Shown: piece after piece, positions 23,757-32,235 of the stretch
Numbering within the stretch: position 1 is the stretch's first letter
Layout: each line of letters starts with the position of its first letter
DNA from: Verrucomicrobiota bacterium
GTDB lineage: Bacteria; Verrucomicrobiota; Verrucomicrobiia; Opitutales; Opitutaceae
Assembly: GCA_003641745.1 (NCBI GenBank)
Contig: QNAI01000017.1
Location: 1 to 34,623 of the forward strand
Reading direction: 5' to 3'
Length of the DNA: 34,623 nucleotides
Made by a program: the position numbers and the translations under genes
The notes under the pieces: model-generated
What the model saw: only the letters and a program-made list of their open reading frames with translations
Told to the model about the DNA's origin: nothing
Databases searched by the model: none

Positions 23757-24755
23757 TCAACGGGTGAACAGAATTTCGAAGAGGCGGTTCAGACGTGCGC
23801 CCGGCGCAACCTCGCCGCGTTTCGTCGCGACCAATCTCAGGCACGGATAGCGGGCAAGGAGCTCACGGTCATGAAAGACCACCTGCACCCGCCCCGTCTT
23901 TCCGGCCGGCGCTACGGTCAACGGCGTCCAGCGCACCGGCAGTCCGTACCAGGTAATATCGACCCGCCAGCCCTTCACCTGCTCCGGGAGCGGTTTCAGC
24001 AGGAGTTGGGGATACCGCCGAACGAAATCCGGGACCTGTCCGGTCACCCACTCGACCGTAACTGCAGTCGGTTGACGCAAGAGGTATTCCCGGGGTCCTT
24101 CGACCTCGCCCCGTGCCAGGCGGTCCACCAGATCGTGGAAATCGAACCCAACCGTATTCATGCCGCTGAAGACACCGTGGTGGTTGCGGCTTCCATACTT
24201 CTGGCGGTCGTACCAAGTCTGAAAATTGCGACTGAGCCACAGACCTGTTTCGAGGTGGACATGGGCGCGCTCCCGAGGGATGGAGTAGCCGGCCGCCGTT
24301 CTGCCCATGGTGCCGATCCTCTGCCCGGACCGCACCTGGTCCCCGGTCGACAGGCCCGAAGTCACCTTCGAAAGGTGGGCGTAGAGGCTGATGAAGGGAA
24401 CGTCCAGACCGGTATGTTCGATGACGATGTAGGTTCCGAAGCTGCTATTGCCCGAACGCCTGTTAACATAGCGAACGACACCATCCTGGATGGCGCGGAT
24501 GGCATCGATCGCCTCCCCGCGTCGATCGCGGTCCAGGGCCTTCAGGTCGAGCCCCTCGTGAAACTGGTTGCCGTTCGAACGGACACAGCCAAAGAGGCCA
24601 GAAACCGTCTTTCCCGAAACGGTCGGCTGGACGTAGGCATCGAAACTGAGCCCCTCGCGGTAGGCGGGGTTCGGCGTCGGCCAGGAAAACTGCAACGCCC
24701 CCTCCAGTCGCACCAGGCCACCGGCAGCAAGAATCAGAAGCAACCCTCGAATCAT
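23757..24755 (-). CDS. Exported M23 (LytM-type) peptidase, 332 aa
   Basis: A zinc endopeptidase of the family that cuts peptidoglycan cross-links, or regulates amidases when inactive. A signal peptide covers residues 1-20. The M23 domain follows with HEGLD (His66, Asp70), YAHL (His127) and HVHLE (His165, His167), so all zinc and catalytic residues are present and it should be active. After about 200 there is a C-terminal domain of some 130 residues that I do not recognise; its spacing suggests a beta-rich domain. It starts with ATG three bases after the lipoprotein stop. It is the last gene of hemW-lipoprotein-M23 on the minus strand. Confidence 0.88.
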   Translation of the reverse strand: MIRGLLLILAAGGLVRLEGALQFSWPTPNPAYREGLSFDAYVQPTVSGKTVSGLFGCVRSNGNQFHEGLDLKALDRDRRGEAIDAIRAIQDGVVRYVNRRSGNSSFGTYIVIEHTGLDVPFISLYAHLSKVTSGLSTGDQVRSGQRIGTMGRTAAGYSIPRERAHVHLETGLWLSRNFQTWYDRQKYGSRNHHGVFSGMNTVGFDFHDLVDRLARGEVEGPREYLLRQPTAVTVEWVTGQVPDFVRRYPQLLLKPLPEQVKGWRVDITWYGLPVRWTPLTVAPAGKTGRVQVVFHDRELLARYPCLRLVATKRGEVAPGARLNRLFEILFTR

Positions 24756-24758
24756 CGT

Positions 24759-25271
24759 TTATGAGCTCTTCCGGATCGCTTTCTGCACCTCTTCGGTGGT
24801 GGATTTCAGGTTGAAGGCCAACTTGTCCAGTTCATCGTCCGACACCTCCAGGAAAATGAGGATATCCCCATACGACAGGGGGCTGTTCATCACTCGAACG
24901 CCGAGGGGAGCATTGTTGATCGTAAGCACAAGGCGACGACCGAGGTTGTTCACGCTGAGCCGATAAAGATCGCGGGCTGCGTCCACGGTCATCGTGAACC
25001 TCAGGCAGAGCCCGAGATCAACCTGGACCAGGTCGACATTCACAATATCGAGTTCACTGAAAACGGGCTTCGGATCGACTGGAACCACCGCCTTGCTCAG
25101 GGGCAGCATCAGCGCATCGCTGTAACCCTCCCGTGGATTGCTCTCGACGAAGAAACGGGCCAGCATCGGGTCATAGTCGATTTTCTTGTTGGTCGCACAC
25201 CCGGCGACCAACAAGACGACCAGAAGCGGGAAAATCGCCACGGCATATTGCTCGCAGATTCTGTAGTTCAT
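24759..25271 (-). CDS. Lipoprotein, 170 aa, with a SecD periplasmic-domain-like region
   Basis: Signal sequence with a lipobox VAGC, lipidated Cys25. The mature part contains LCLRFTMTVDAARDLYRLS, then NLGRRLVLTINNAPL, then SPLSYGDILIFLEV. This order resembles the P1 head of SecD: this window's own SecDF has VLLRFTGKGSDRF, GRLAIILDG and an I..G...I.GSF run in the same order. The similarity is weak and judged by eye; a common fold is inference. A helical tail ends it (TTEEVQKAIRKSS). The start ATG overlaps the hemW TGA by four bases (ATGA), giving coupled translation. Confidence 0.75.
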   Translation of the reverse strand: MNYRICEQYAVAIFPLLVVLLVAGCATNKKIDYDPMLARFFVESNPREGYSDALMLPLSKAVVPVDPKPVFSELDIVNVDLVQVDLGLCLRFTMTVDAARDLYRLSVNNLGRRLVLTINNAPLGVRVMNSPLSYGDILIFLEVSDDELDKLAFNLKSTTEEVQKAIRKSS

Positions 25272-26470
25272 TTCATGACTCCTGCCTCAACCAGTGTTCG
25301 CTCCGGCACCAAACCCATGATCTCCGCTCCGATGGCATCGCAGATCAGAAGTCCGGATTCAGTCAGTCGCACCCTGCCCTTGCCATCGGAAACCAACAGC
25401 CCGTCGTCTTCCAGCCTTTTCATGAAGGGACGAAGCGGTTCGAAGCAGATTCCGGGGAAACGTCGTTCGAGGGCAGCGAGGTCGACCCCCTCGCTGAGCC
25501 GCAACCCGAACACGATCGCATCCTCCGCCAGCAAACCGGGGCTGAGGCCCTCCCGCCCGGACTGCCCCCGGAGACCGCCGGCCAGATCTGCGCTCCATGC
25601 CTCAAGGTCGGGCGGGTTCGCCCCCCGCCACCCGTCCTGCTGACTGGCGGCGGCCGGGCCGAGGCCGATCCAGTCACCCATCCTCCAGGTATTCAAATTA
25701 TGGATACATTGATGACCGGGACGGGCAAAATTGGAGACTTCGTAATGCGCATACCCGGCGGCGGCCAAAAACCGCCAGGTCTCGAGGTAGAGTTCCGTCT
25801 CCGTCGCCTCGTTCCGCTCGATCCGCCCTTCGCTCAGTCGGACATAGAGGGCCGTATCCTCCTCGAAGGTCAGGCAATAGGTCGAAAGATGGTCCGGCTT
25901 GAGGCGGATGGCTTCCTCGAGGTCTGACCGCCATTGCGCGGCGTCCTGGCCCGGAACGGCGAACATCAGGTCAAGGTTGACGTTGGCAAACCCGGACTCG
26001 CGAATCCAGTCAAAGGCCCGGTATATCTGTTTCGGACTGTGTGGCCGGCCCAGGGCATCGAGCATGCCGGGTTGAAAGCTCTGAACGCCCATCGAGATCC
26101 GGGTCACCCCCAGATCCTTCAACCGGCGAAGCTTGCCTGGCTTGACCGATCCGGGCGCCACCTCGACCGTCCATTCCTCAAACTCACCCCCGAAAGCATC
26201 GAGCAGCAGTCGGCCCAGGGATTCGAGGTCTCTTTCGTGAAGGACCGAGGGCGTTCCGCCGCCGACAAAGCAGGTCGCCATTTTCCGGGTGTTACAGAGT
26301 GAAACCTCGCGCCCGACATTTTCGAGGTATCGACGGATATCGTCCCGATGGGGTACGACCTGGTAAAAGGCACAGAAATCACAGGATCGGGCACAGAATG
26401 GCACATGCAGATAAAGACCGGGTCCATGTTGGTCGATCGATACGGGTCGTGGCTGCCGGATTTCAGTCAT
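25268..26470 (-). CDS. hemW: Radical-SAM HemW-family protein (heme chaperone / coproporphyrinogen oxidase-like)
   Basis: A radical SAM protein that in the known family binds heme and hands it to membrane enzymes; the name oxygen-independent coproporphyrinogen III oxidase is often mis-assigned to it. The iron-sulfur cluster motif is Cys26, Cys30, Cys33 (FCARSCDFCAF). The CX3CX2C layout followed by no fourth Cys is the HemW pattern rather than HemN. GGGTPS, TRISMGVQSF, HYEVSNFARPG and HNLNTW follow, then a C-terminal winged-helix-like HemN_C domain. At 400 aa it has the normal length. It starts with ATG at 26470, divergent from the lipoprotein gene at 26535. It leads the hemW-lipoprotein-M23 operon. 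Confidence 0.94.
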   Translation of the reverse strand: MTEIRQPRPVSIDQHGPGLYLHVPFCARSCDFCAFYQVVPHRDDIRRYLENVGREVSLCNTRKMATCFVGGGTPSVLHERDLESLGRLLLDAFGGEFEEWTVEVAPGSVKPGKLRRLKDLGVTRISMGVQSFQPGMLDALGRPHSPKQIYRAFDWIRESGFANVNLDLMFAVPGQDAAQWRSDLEEAIRLKPDHLSTYCLTFEEDTALYVRLSEGRIERNEATETELYLETWRFLAAAGYAHYEVSNFARPGHQCIHNLNTWRMGDWIGLGPAAASQQDGWRGANPPDLEAWSADLAGGLRGQSGREGLSPGLLAEDAIVFGLRLSEGVDLAALERRFPGICFEPLRPFMKRLEDDGLLVSDGKGRVRLTESGLLICDAIGAEIMGLVPERTLVEAGVMK

Positions 26471-26534
26471 GGGTCACCATCTGGAATTTGTTTGCAATGC
26501 GCTTCAGACTGTTTTCTACCAATTAACCTTTTCC

Positions 26535-27440
26535 ATGCAAAAATTAGCTCTATTTTTCTCGGGCCGCCGGCCTGTTCTGGGTGTCATGGGTGCTGCGCTC
26601 CTTCTCCTGAGCGGTTGCGACCTGACCGTCAAGAATCTCACGCCTCCGACCTTCTCCGAAAATCCCTCGCAGACCTATAGCATCACCCTCCAGGTGAACA
26701 AGCGCAGCGGCGTGGTCTCAGCTGACAGCATCCAACCCAATATCGTGATTGACGGCCAGATATTTCCGATGGTCCGGAGCGCGCTGGGGGACGATGTTTA
26801 CGAGTTTGACTATCGGTTGCCCTCGGGTCGCCAGAACGGCGCCTACTACTTCCTGGTCAACTACGAAGTCAGTGCTGGAACCGGCCCGAAAATCCGCGAC
26901 ACCTTCACTGAGCTCTACGAATTCACGGTGGTCAACCGGTATGCCCTGACTCTCGAGGTCGACCGGGCGCCGGTAGGGGCAAAAGTTGCCGTGCTGGGAC
27001 GCGGATTCACACCGTCGGATACCGTCATGGTGGGCGGCATGCCGGCCCAGACGAAATTTGAGTCGTCCACCTCGCTCAGTTTCCACGTGCCTCCGGTGGC
27101 TGCGGGGCAGAATCATCAGGTGACACTTTCGAGCGGTCTGGATGTCGGCACCATCCGCGTGGATCCGGCGACCGTCCGGGTGGTTCCCTCCTCACTGAAC
27201 CTGGCCCAGGGTGAGAGCGGCATGCTCATTTTTTCGATCCCAGCCCCGGCTCCCGCCGGCGGCATGGTCATCAATGTGACCACCGACGCACCCGCCAGCG
27301 TGGTGATGCCTGAAGTCATCGTCCCCGCCGGCGACCGGTCGGTCAATGTATCCGTCCAGGGTGGCCAGCCCGGCAACGGATCGCTCTACATATCCGTTTC
27401 CGGCCAGAACGAGATAATCATTCCCATCACGGTTCGCTGA
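26535..27440 (+). CDS. Lipoprotein with IPT/TIG-like domain, 301 aa
   Basis: A lipoprotein signal with lipobox LLSGC (Cys28). The mature protein is beta-rich: a region of about 100 residues with alternating hydrophobic strands, then an IPT/TIG-like segment (about 125-190, with GAKVAVLGRGFTPSDTVMVGG), then a last Ig-like region with repeated valine-rich strands. No enzyme motif. It is probably a surface or periplasmic binding protein (inference). The frame is open from ATG 26469, but the lipoprotein signal begins at ATG 26535, so that start is used. The stop overlaps the 3' end of the convergent nuclease-family gene by 14 bases. Confidence 0.82.
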   Translation: MQKLALFFSGRRPVLGVMGAALLLLSGCDLTVKNLTPPTFSENPSQTYSITLQVNKRSGVVSADSIQPNIVIDGQIFPMVRSALGDDVYEFDYRLPSGRQNGAYYFLVNYEVSAGTGPKIRDTFTELYEFTVVNRYALTLEVDRAPVGAKVAVLGRGFTPSDTVMVGGMPAQTKFESSTSLSFHVPPVAAGQNHQVTLSSGLDVGTIRVDPATVRVVPSSLNLAQGESGMLIFSIPAPAPAGGMVINVTTDAPASVVMPEVIVPAGDRSVNVSVQGGQPGNGSLYISVSGQNEIIIPITVR

Positions 27441-28350
27441 CCGGCTCTGCAAACTCAAGATCGACCGCGACCAGGCGATGATCGCTGGCAAGTGCCGCGG
27501 CTTCGGACTCCATGATCAATCCCCGTCCGGTTCTGATCAGGGGCAGCAATCCCGGGGAGGTCAGGAAATAATCTGACCGGCTGTAGACCTCTTCCTTCTG
27601 ATAATGATAGGTCCAGGTCTGTCCCCAGCGATTGAAAGCCGGCACCCCGATCGAAATCCCGGTCTTACCCCGTTTCAAGAGCGCCGCGACCGTCCGGGAA
27701 GCCCGAGTGTCGTTGAGATCCCCTGCGATCAGGAATGACGAATCGCCAGGTGCCGGATAGCGCTTCAGGATGAGGTTTCGCACCGCGCGCGCCTCTCCGA
27801 CCCGACGTTGCTCCGACTCGGGATCATCCCGCCGATCCGAATAGCGGCTCTTGAGATGAACCACAAAGAGACTCCAGCGGTGATCGTTTGTGTTGAAGAC
27901 CAACTCGATCAGGCCCCTCTTGACCGTCTCCTTTTCGCCGAAATATTTGAATGACAGGAGATCGACCGAACGTTCCTCGGCAAAAGAAATCTTCGACAGG
28001 ACTGCTATATGCCTTTCCTCATCGGCTGCCTCAAGGTGGTGCAGGTAGGGGTAGTCAAGCCCCTCAGCCTGCAGATCCTGCCTCAACTCCTCCAGGTAGG
28101 GCAGTGCCCCGATTTCCTGCACGGCGAGAACATCGGCATTCGCCTTCCGGATCACCTTTCGCAGAGCCGTTTTCTCCGCCTCCGGTTTCGGATAATCAGG
28201 CCGAAAGGAACCGTCGACCCTCCGGTCCATTGTGAGATAGTTCCTCAGATTATAGGTCGCAACCCGAACGGAAACGCTCTCGTCCCCGCTGTATCCGGTC
28301 GAGGAAGAAAGAACGGCAAGGACAATGAACCGGGCAACTGCGGTCCTCAT
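27427..28350 (-). CDS. Exported endonuclease/exonuclease/phosphatase family protein, 307 aa
   Basis: A phosphoesterase-fold enzyme (DNase I/sphingomyelinase clan). A signal peptide is at 1-21. Motifs: ATYNLRNY, VQEIG (metal-binding Glu), VVHLKSR, AGDLNDT (Asp/Asn pair) and the C-terminal SDHRLVAVDL (Asp-His), all catalytic positions intact. With the signal peptide it is most likely a periplasmic or extracellular nuclease or phosphodiesterase; the substrate cannot be told from sequence. It starts with ATG at 28350, overlapping the M48 gene stop by four bases, so the two are co-translated. Confidence 0.9.
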   Translation of the reverse strand: MRTAVARFIVLAVLSSSTGYSGDESVSVRVATYNLRNYLTMDRRVDGSFRPDYPKPEAEKTALRKVIRKANADVLAVQEIGALPYLEELRQDLQAEGLDYPYLHHLEAADEERHIAVLSKISFAEERSVDLLSFKYFGEKETVKRGLIELVFNTNDHRWSLFVVHLKSRYSDRRDDPESEQRRVGEARAVRNLILKRYPAPGDSSFLIAGDLNDTRASRTVAALLKRGKTGISIGVPAFNRWGQTWTYHYQKEEVYSRSDYFLTSPGLLPLIRTGRGLIMESEAAALASDHRLVAVDLEFAEPVSEP

Positions 28351-29609
28351 GCCGATGCTCCCGTTCCGGTCTGGTCTGAGATCGCTCCGGAACGTTCGGC
28401 AAAGGTGGGATGGGAATAATAGAAGCGGCTGTAGAGCGGATGTGGCGTCAGATTGCCCAGGTTTTTCTCCACCAGTTTGCGGAGCGCCCCGATCATGGCA
28501 TCGCGACTGCCGGTCACCACCACCGCATAGGCGTCGGCTTCGTATTCGTGTTTTCTCGACAACAGGTTGATGACCGGAGAGAGCCAGAATGTGACCACCC
28601 CACCCAGGAGAGCGACTAGAAGGAAGACCGCGGCCATGCTCGACTCGGCGAATCCAAAGCCCGGCAGGAACCAGCCGCTCCCGGCGAGTCGATCGATGAC
28701 GAAAAACCCGGCCAGAACCATGAATAATGAGAGCGCGAGCATTCGCGTGATGTGGCGTTTCTTGTAGTGGCCGATCTCGTGGGCCAGCACCGCTTCAAGT
28801 TCGGGTTCGCTCAATTGTTCGATCAGCGTGTCGAACATCACGATCCGCCGAAACCCACCGAATCCGGTGAAGAATGCATTCGAATGGGCCGATCGCCGGC
28901 TGCCATCCATCACCTGAATACTCGCGGCCCGAAACTCCGTCCGGTCGGCGAGGCCGAGGAGGCGCTCACGCAGGGTCCCTTCAGAGAGGGGGGTGAACTT
29001 GTTGAACAGCGGCATGATAAAGGCCGGGTAAACCACGATCATCACCATCTGAAAGGCCGCAAAGATTCCGAATCCCCAGAGCCACCACGAGGCACCCAGC
29101 CATTCGACCAGCTTGAGCAGCAGCCAGAGCAGCGGAAACCCGATCAACAGGCCGATCACCCATCCTTTAAGTCGATCGGTCACCCACAACCCGAGGCTGC
29201 TGCGATTGAAACCAAACTTGCCCTCCAGTTTGAACTGGGCCCACCACTCCATCGGAATCGAGGGCAGTCCGAGCAGAAAAACCGCCGCGAAGAAAAAGAG
29301 CCCCTGTGCCCACGCGGCCCGCCCCACGAGATCGGTCACCCACTGGTAAAGCCAGGGCAGAATCCCGGAAATCAGCACGCCGGCCAGAACTGCGGCATCA
29401 AAGATCGAATCGATCATACTGAATCGCAGCTTGGCGATCGAATAAGCCACCGATTTCTGGTAATTTTCCTCCGACATCACATCAGCAATGGCGGCTGGAG
29501 GAGCATCTGCGAACCGGCGAACCTCTGATAAGTTCAGGGTATCGAGCCAGAGCTGCGCCGCCAGTCGAAGGAAGAGGAGGCAGAGGAAGACAATCAGGAC
29601 GTCCGACAT
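28347..29609 (-). CDS. Integral membrane M48 peptidase, Ste24/CAAX-prenyl-protease type, 420 aa
   Basis: A multi-helix zinc protease. The HEIGH motif gives His277, Glu278 and His281, with the third ligand Glu357 in EYEADAYAV. Several membrane helices lie before and after (about 2-18, 70-90, 103-118, 150-170, 180-205, 290-310 and 325-350). The length and the PLFNKFTPL segment before the catalytic part fit the Ste24 subgroup and not HtpX. In bacteria this group is thought to degrade damaged membrane proteins (family knowledge). It starts with ATG at 29609, first in a two-gene minus-strand unit with the nuclease-family gene. Directly upstream lies a MITE-like element. Confidence 0.93.
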   Translation of the reverse strand: MSDVLIVFLCLLFLRLAAQLWLDTLNLSEVRRFADAPPAAIADVMSEENYQKSVAYSIAKLRFSMIDSIFDAAVLAGVLISGILPWLYQWVTDLVGRAAWAQGLFFFAAVFLLGLPSIPMEWWAQFKLEGKFGFNRSSLGLWVTDRLKGWVIGLLIGFPLLWLLLKLVEWLGASWWLWGFGIFAAFQMVMIVVYPAFIMPLFNKFTPLSEGTLRERLLGLADRTEFRAASIQVMDGSRRSAHSNAFFTGFGGFRRIVMFDTLIEQLSEPELEAVLAHEIGHYKKRHITRMLALSLFMVLAGFFVIDRLAGSGWFLPGFGFAESSMAAVFLLVALLGGVVTFWLSPVINLLSRKHEYEADAYAVVVTGSRDAMIGALRKLVEKNLGNLTPHPLYSRFYYSHPTFAERSGAISDQTGTGASA

Positions 29610-29654
29610 GAGAATGGGCTATCAGAACCACGGCCCCGCAAGCGGGCAAGCTTT

Positions 29655-29933
29655 AGAGGCTGTCTTAGAAGTGATGAAATGTGTCGTTTGGACAGAAAAG
29701 GCCGTGGCGCAAGGCACATCCCAAACGGGGTATCCCTGTAGGGCTATCCCTTTGGGATGGAACGCGGCGCCGGGGTCGTTTTTGTCCAAACCCTTTGGGC
29801 AGAGTTGCTTTGGGTCGTGGCCGGCGTTGGGCACGAGGACCAGGGCCTACGGGCCCGGGCCCCTCGTCCCCGCCTTGCCCAGCGGCCCAAATCAATCTCT
29901 GCGACACGCTTCAGCACTTCTAAGGCAGCCTCT
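29655..29933. mobile_element. MITE-like element, 279 bp, with 32-bp terminal inverted repeats
   Basis: The left end (29655-29686) and right end (29902-29933) are inverted repeats matching at 28 of 32 positions. Both begin AGAGGCTG and contain CTTAGAAGTG and GTGTCG. Further in, GGCCG..G.GCAAGGC occurs on both sides, so the arms extend loosely beyond 70 bases. No transposase is encoded. The GAGGCTGTCTTAGAAGT ends are of the general type seen in IS4/IS5/IS1182-like elements (from memory). I see no convincing target duplication. It fills most of the 391-bp gap between the divergent M48 and xseB genes, and very GC-rich palindromes (e.g. GGGCCCGGGCCC at 29848-29865) lie inside it. Confidence 0.72.
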
Positions 29934-30000
29934 TGGTCATGGGAGTCAACCAAAGCCAAGAATGGTTTGATATCATACCCCAGAGAGTCATCTTCGCCTC

Positions 30001-30243
30001 GTGGCACCCAAGGAGAAATCGGAACTTTCGTTCGAGCAGGCACTTGATAAGCTCGAAAAACTCGTCGGCCGGATGGAGGAAGGCGACGTGGGTCTGTCTG
30101 AACTGCTGGAGAAATACGAGGAGGGGAGCCGGCACCTGCGAGCCTGCGAATCGCGGCTTAAGGAAGCCGAAATGAAGATCGAAAAACTCCGGGCAAGTCG
30201 AGACGGACCGGAACTCGACGAATTCGAGCCCGAACGGGACTGA
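30001..30243 (+). CDS. xseB: Exodeoxyribonuclease VII small subunit
   Basis: The small subunit of the ATP-independent exonuclease VII, which degrades single-stranded DNA. The 80 aa show the XseB helical pattern: SFEQALDKLEKLVGRMEEGD, then GLSELLEKYEEG, then a second helix AEMKIEKL. The start is GTG at 30001; a purine run AGAGAG about 15 bases upstream is a weak binding site. The large subunit xseA is not in the window. dxs starts 22 bases after the stop; xseB next to dxs or ispA is a common arrangement. A MITE-like element ends 67 bases upstream, so it may affect the promoter. Confidence 0.93.
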   Translation: MAPKEKSELSFEQALDKLEKLVGRMEEGDVGLSELLEKYEEGSRHLRACESRLKEAEMKIEKLRASRDGPELDEFEPERD

Positions 30244-30265
30244 GCGGTCATCTCCCCTGAGTCGC

Positions 30266-32218
30266 ATGGACGATAAGGAAACCAGAACCCGGGCACAACC
30301 GCCCAAGGCGTCGCTCCTCGCGCACATCGGTAGTCCCGGTGACCTGAAGAATATCGCTGTTGCGGACCTCCCACGACTTGCCGAGGAGATCAGAGAACGA
30401 CTGATTTCGGTCACCTCAGTCAACGGGGGGCACCTCGGTCCCAACCTCGGAGTGGTCGAGTTATCGATCGCTCTTCATCATGTTTTCGATTCACCAAACG
30501 ACAGTCTGGTCTTCGATGTCGCCCACCAGGGTTACGTACACAAGCTGCTGACCGGGCGCAATGACGGGCGTTTCAGCACCATAAGGAAAACCGGGGGATA
30601 CAGTGGATTCCTCTCCCGGGCCGAGAGCAAACACGACAGTTACGGGGCGGGGCACGCCGGAACGGCCCTGTCGGCGGCCCTGGGCATGGCCACCGCCCGC
30701 GACTTGCTCGGCGGAGACGAACACGTGGTCGCCGTTCTCGGCGACGCCGCATTGACCTGCGGAATCACGATGGAGGCGCTGAACAACGTCACCCAATCGA
30801 CTCGGCAGCTGATCGTGATCCTGAACGACAACGAATGGTCAATCGCACGAAACGTGGGCGCGATGTCCAAATACCTGACCGAGTTGATCACCAACCCCGT
30901 CTACAACCGGCTGCATGAAGACCTTGAATCGTTCCTCAAGATAGTCCCGGGCGGCAATTCACTCATCAAACTCGGCGGCCGTGCCAAAGTCGGGGCAAAG
31001 AGCATGATGGTCCCCTCCTCATTGTTTGAGAAATACGGGCTTCGTTACCTGGGACCGATCGACGGCCATGATATCGAACTGGTGATCAAGAACCTCGAGT
31101 TCGCCCGACACGCCGATCGCCCCATCGTGATCCATCTCATCACCACGAAGGGGAAAGGGTACGATGTCGCGCTGAAACAACCTGAGCGGTTCCACGGCAC
31201 GAGCCCGTTCGATCCCGCATCCGGCAAACCGAAGGCAACCGTATCGGGCACGCCCCCGAATTACCAGGACGTCTTCGGCAAGGCTCTGGTCAAGCTTGCC
31301 CGAAAGGACAAAATGATCGTGGGCATCACCGCCGCCATGCCGAGCGGGACTGGCCTGGGGCACCTGGCCGAAGCCCTGCCAGAGCAGTTCTTCGATGTCG
31401 GAATCGCCGAGGAACACGCCGCGCTCTTTGCCGCCGGGCTGGCCACCAAGGGATTTCATCCGGTCTGCGCAATCTATTCCACCTTTCTCCAGCGAGCGGT
31501 CGATCCGATCATCCACGACGTCTGCCTGCAGAACCTCCCCGTGACCTTCTGCATGGACCGGGCCGGATTGAGCCCGAACGACGGTCCTACTCACCACGGC
31601 GTTTTTGACATTGCCTACCTGCGCTGCATCCCCAACGCCATCCTGATGCAACCCAAAGATGAAGACGAACTCGTCGACATGCTGCATACCAGCGTCAAGA
31701 CCGCCAAACCCACTTTTATTCGCTTTCCAAGGGGTGCAGCGGAGGGAGTGAAACGAAAGTCGACTCCGGCTCTGCTCCCGATCGGCGAGGCGGAAGTCCT
31801 GCGAAAGGGCTCTGACATTGCCATCTGGGCCCTGGGTCCGATGGTGGCCGAAGCCCTGCGGATCAGCGACCACCTGCTCCTGCACGAGGGTCTTGCGGCA
31901 GGTGTGGTCAACGCCCGGTTCTCCAAGCCGATCGATCGCGATCGCCTCCTGGAACAGGCCGCGGAAGTCGGCCTTCTCGTCACCATGGAGGACCATGTCC
32001 TGTCCGGCGGCTTCGGTAGCGCCGTGCTCGAAGTTCTCCAGGATGCCGGCGTTCACCTTCCCGTCGAGCGGATCGGGTGGCCGGATGAGTTCGTCGACCA
32101 CGGCACCAATGTCGATATTCTCCGAACCGCCCACGGTATTTCCTTTGAGGACACCTGCCGCCGCGTGATCGAGCGCTTCCGAAGGCAGGACGAGGAATCG
32201 GTCAAAGCCATCTTGTAG
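30266..32218 (+). CDS. dxs: 1-deoxy-D-xylulose-5-phosphate synthase
   Basis: A thiamine-diphosphate enzyme joining pyruvate and glyceraldehyde-3-phosphate, the entry step of the MEP isoprenoid path. The 650 aa are of normal length. Visible motifs: VNGGHLGPNLGVVELS (substrate His), VFDVAHQGYVHK, YGAGHAGTALSAALGMA, the metal/ThDP site GDAALTCGITMEALNN (Asp160), the catalytic Glu382 in VGIAEEHA, and DRAGLSPNDGPTHHG. The usual GDG of the ThDP motif is GDA here; the rest of the site is intact, so I take it as a functional variant. It is downstream of xseB and 17 bases upstream of moxR. Confidence 0.96.
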   Translation: MDDKETRTRAQPPKASLLAHIGSPGDLKNIAVADLPRLAEEIRERLISVTSVNGGHLGPNLGVVELSIALHHVFDSPNDSLVFDVAHQGYVHKLLTGRNDGRFSTIRKTGGYSGFLSRAESKHDSYGAGHAGTALSAALGMATARDLLGGDEHVVAVLGDAALTCGITMEALNNVTQSTRQLIVILNDNEWSIARNVGAMSKYLTELITNPVYNRLHEDLESFLKIVPGGNSLIKLGGRAKVGAKSMMVPSSLFEKYGLRYLGPIDGHDIELVIKNLEFARHADRPIVIHLITTKGKGYDVALKQPERFHGTSPFDPASGKPKATVSGTPPNYQDVFGKALVKLARKDKMIVGITAAMPSGTGLGHLAEALPEQFFDVGIAEEHAALFAAGLATKGFHPVCAIYSTFLQRAVDPIIHDVCLQNLPVTFCMDRAGLSPNDGPTHHGVFDIAYLRCIPNAILMQPKDEDELVDMLHTSVKTAKPTFIRFPRGAAEGVKRKSTPALLPIGEAEVLRKGSDIAIWALGPMVAEALRISDHLLLHEGLAAGVVNARFSKPIDRDRLLEQAAEVGLLVTMEDHVLSGGFGSAVLEVLQDAGVHLPVERIGWPDEFVDHGTNVDILRTAHGISFEDTCRRVIERFRRQDEESVKAIL

Positions 32219-32235
32219 TGGAATGCCACGCGTGA

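Noticed and set aside
29744-30043. Minus-strand frame across the MITE-like element and the start of xseB (partly sensible text such as EAALEVLKRVAEIDLGRW)
   Set aside because: It decays into low-complexity arginine-rich sequence inside the repeat and overlaps xseB; probably the repeat read through. A faint gene remnant cannot be excluded.
30001-30243. Idea that the MITE had disrupted xseB or an upstream xseA
   Set aside because: xseB has full length and the element ends 67 bases before it; no xseA fragment is seen on the other side.
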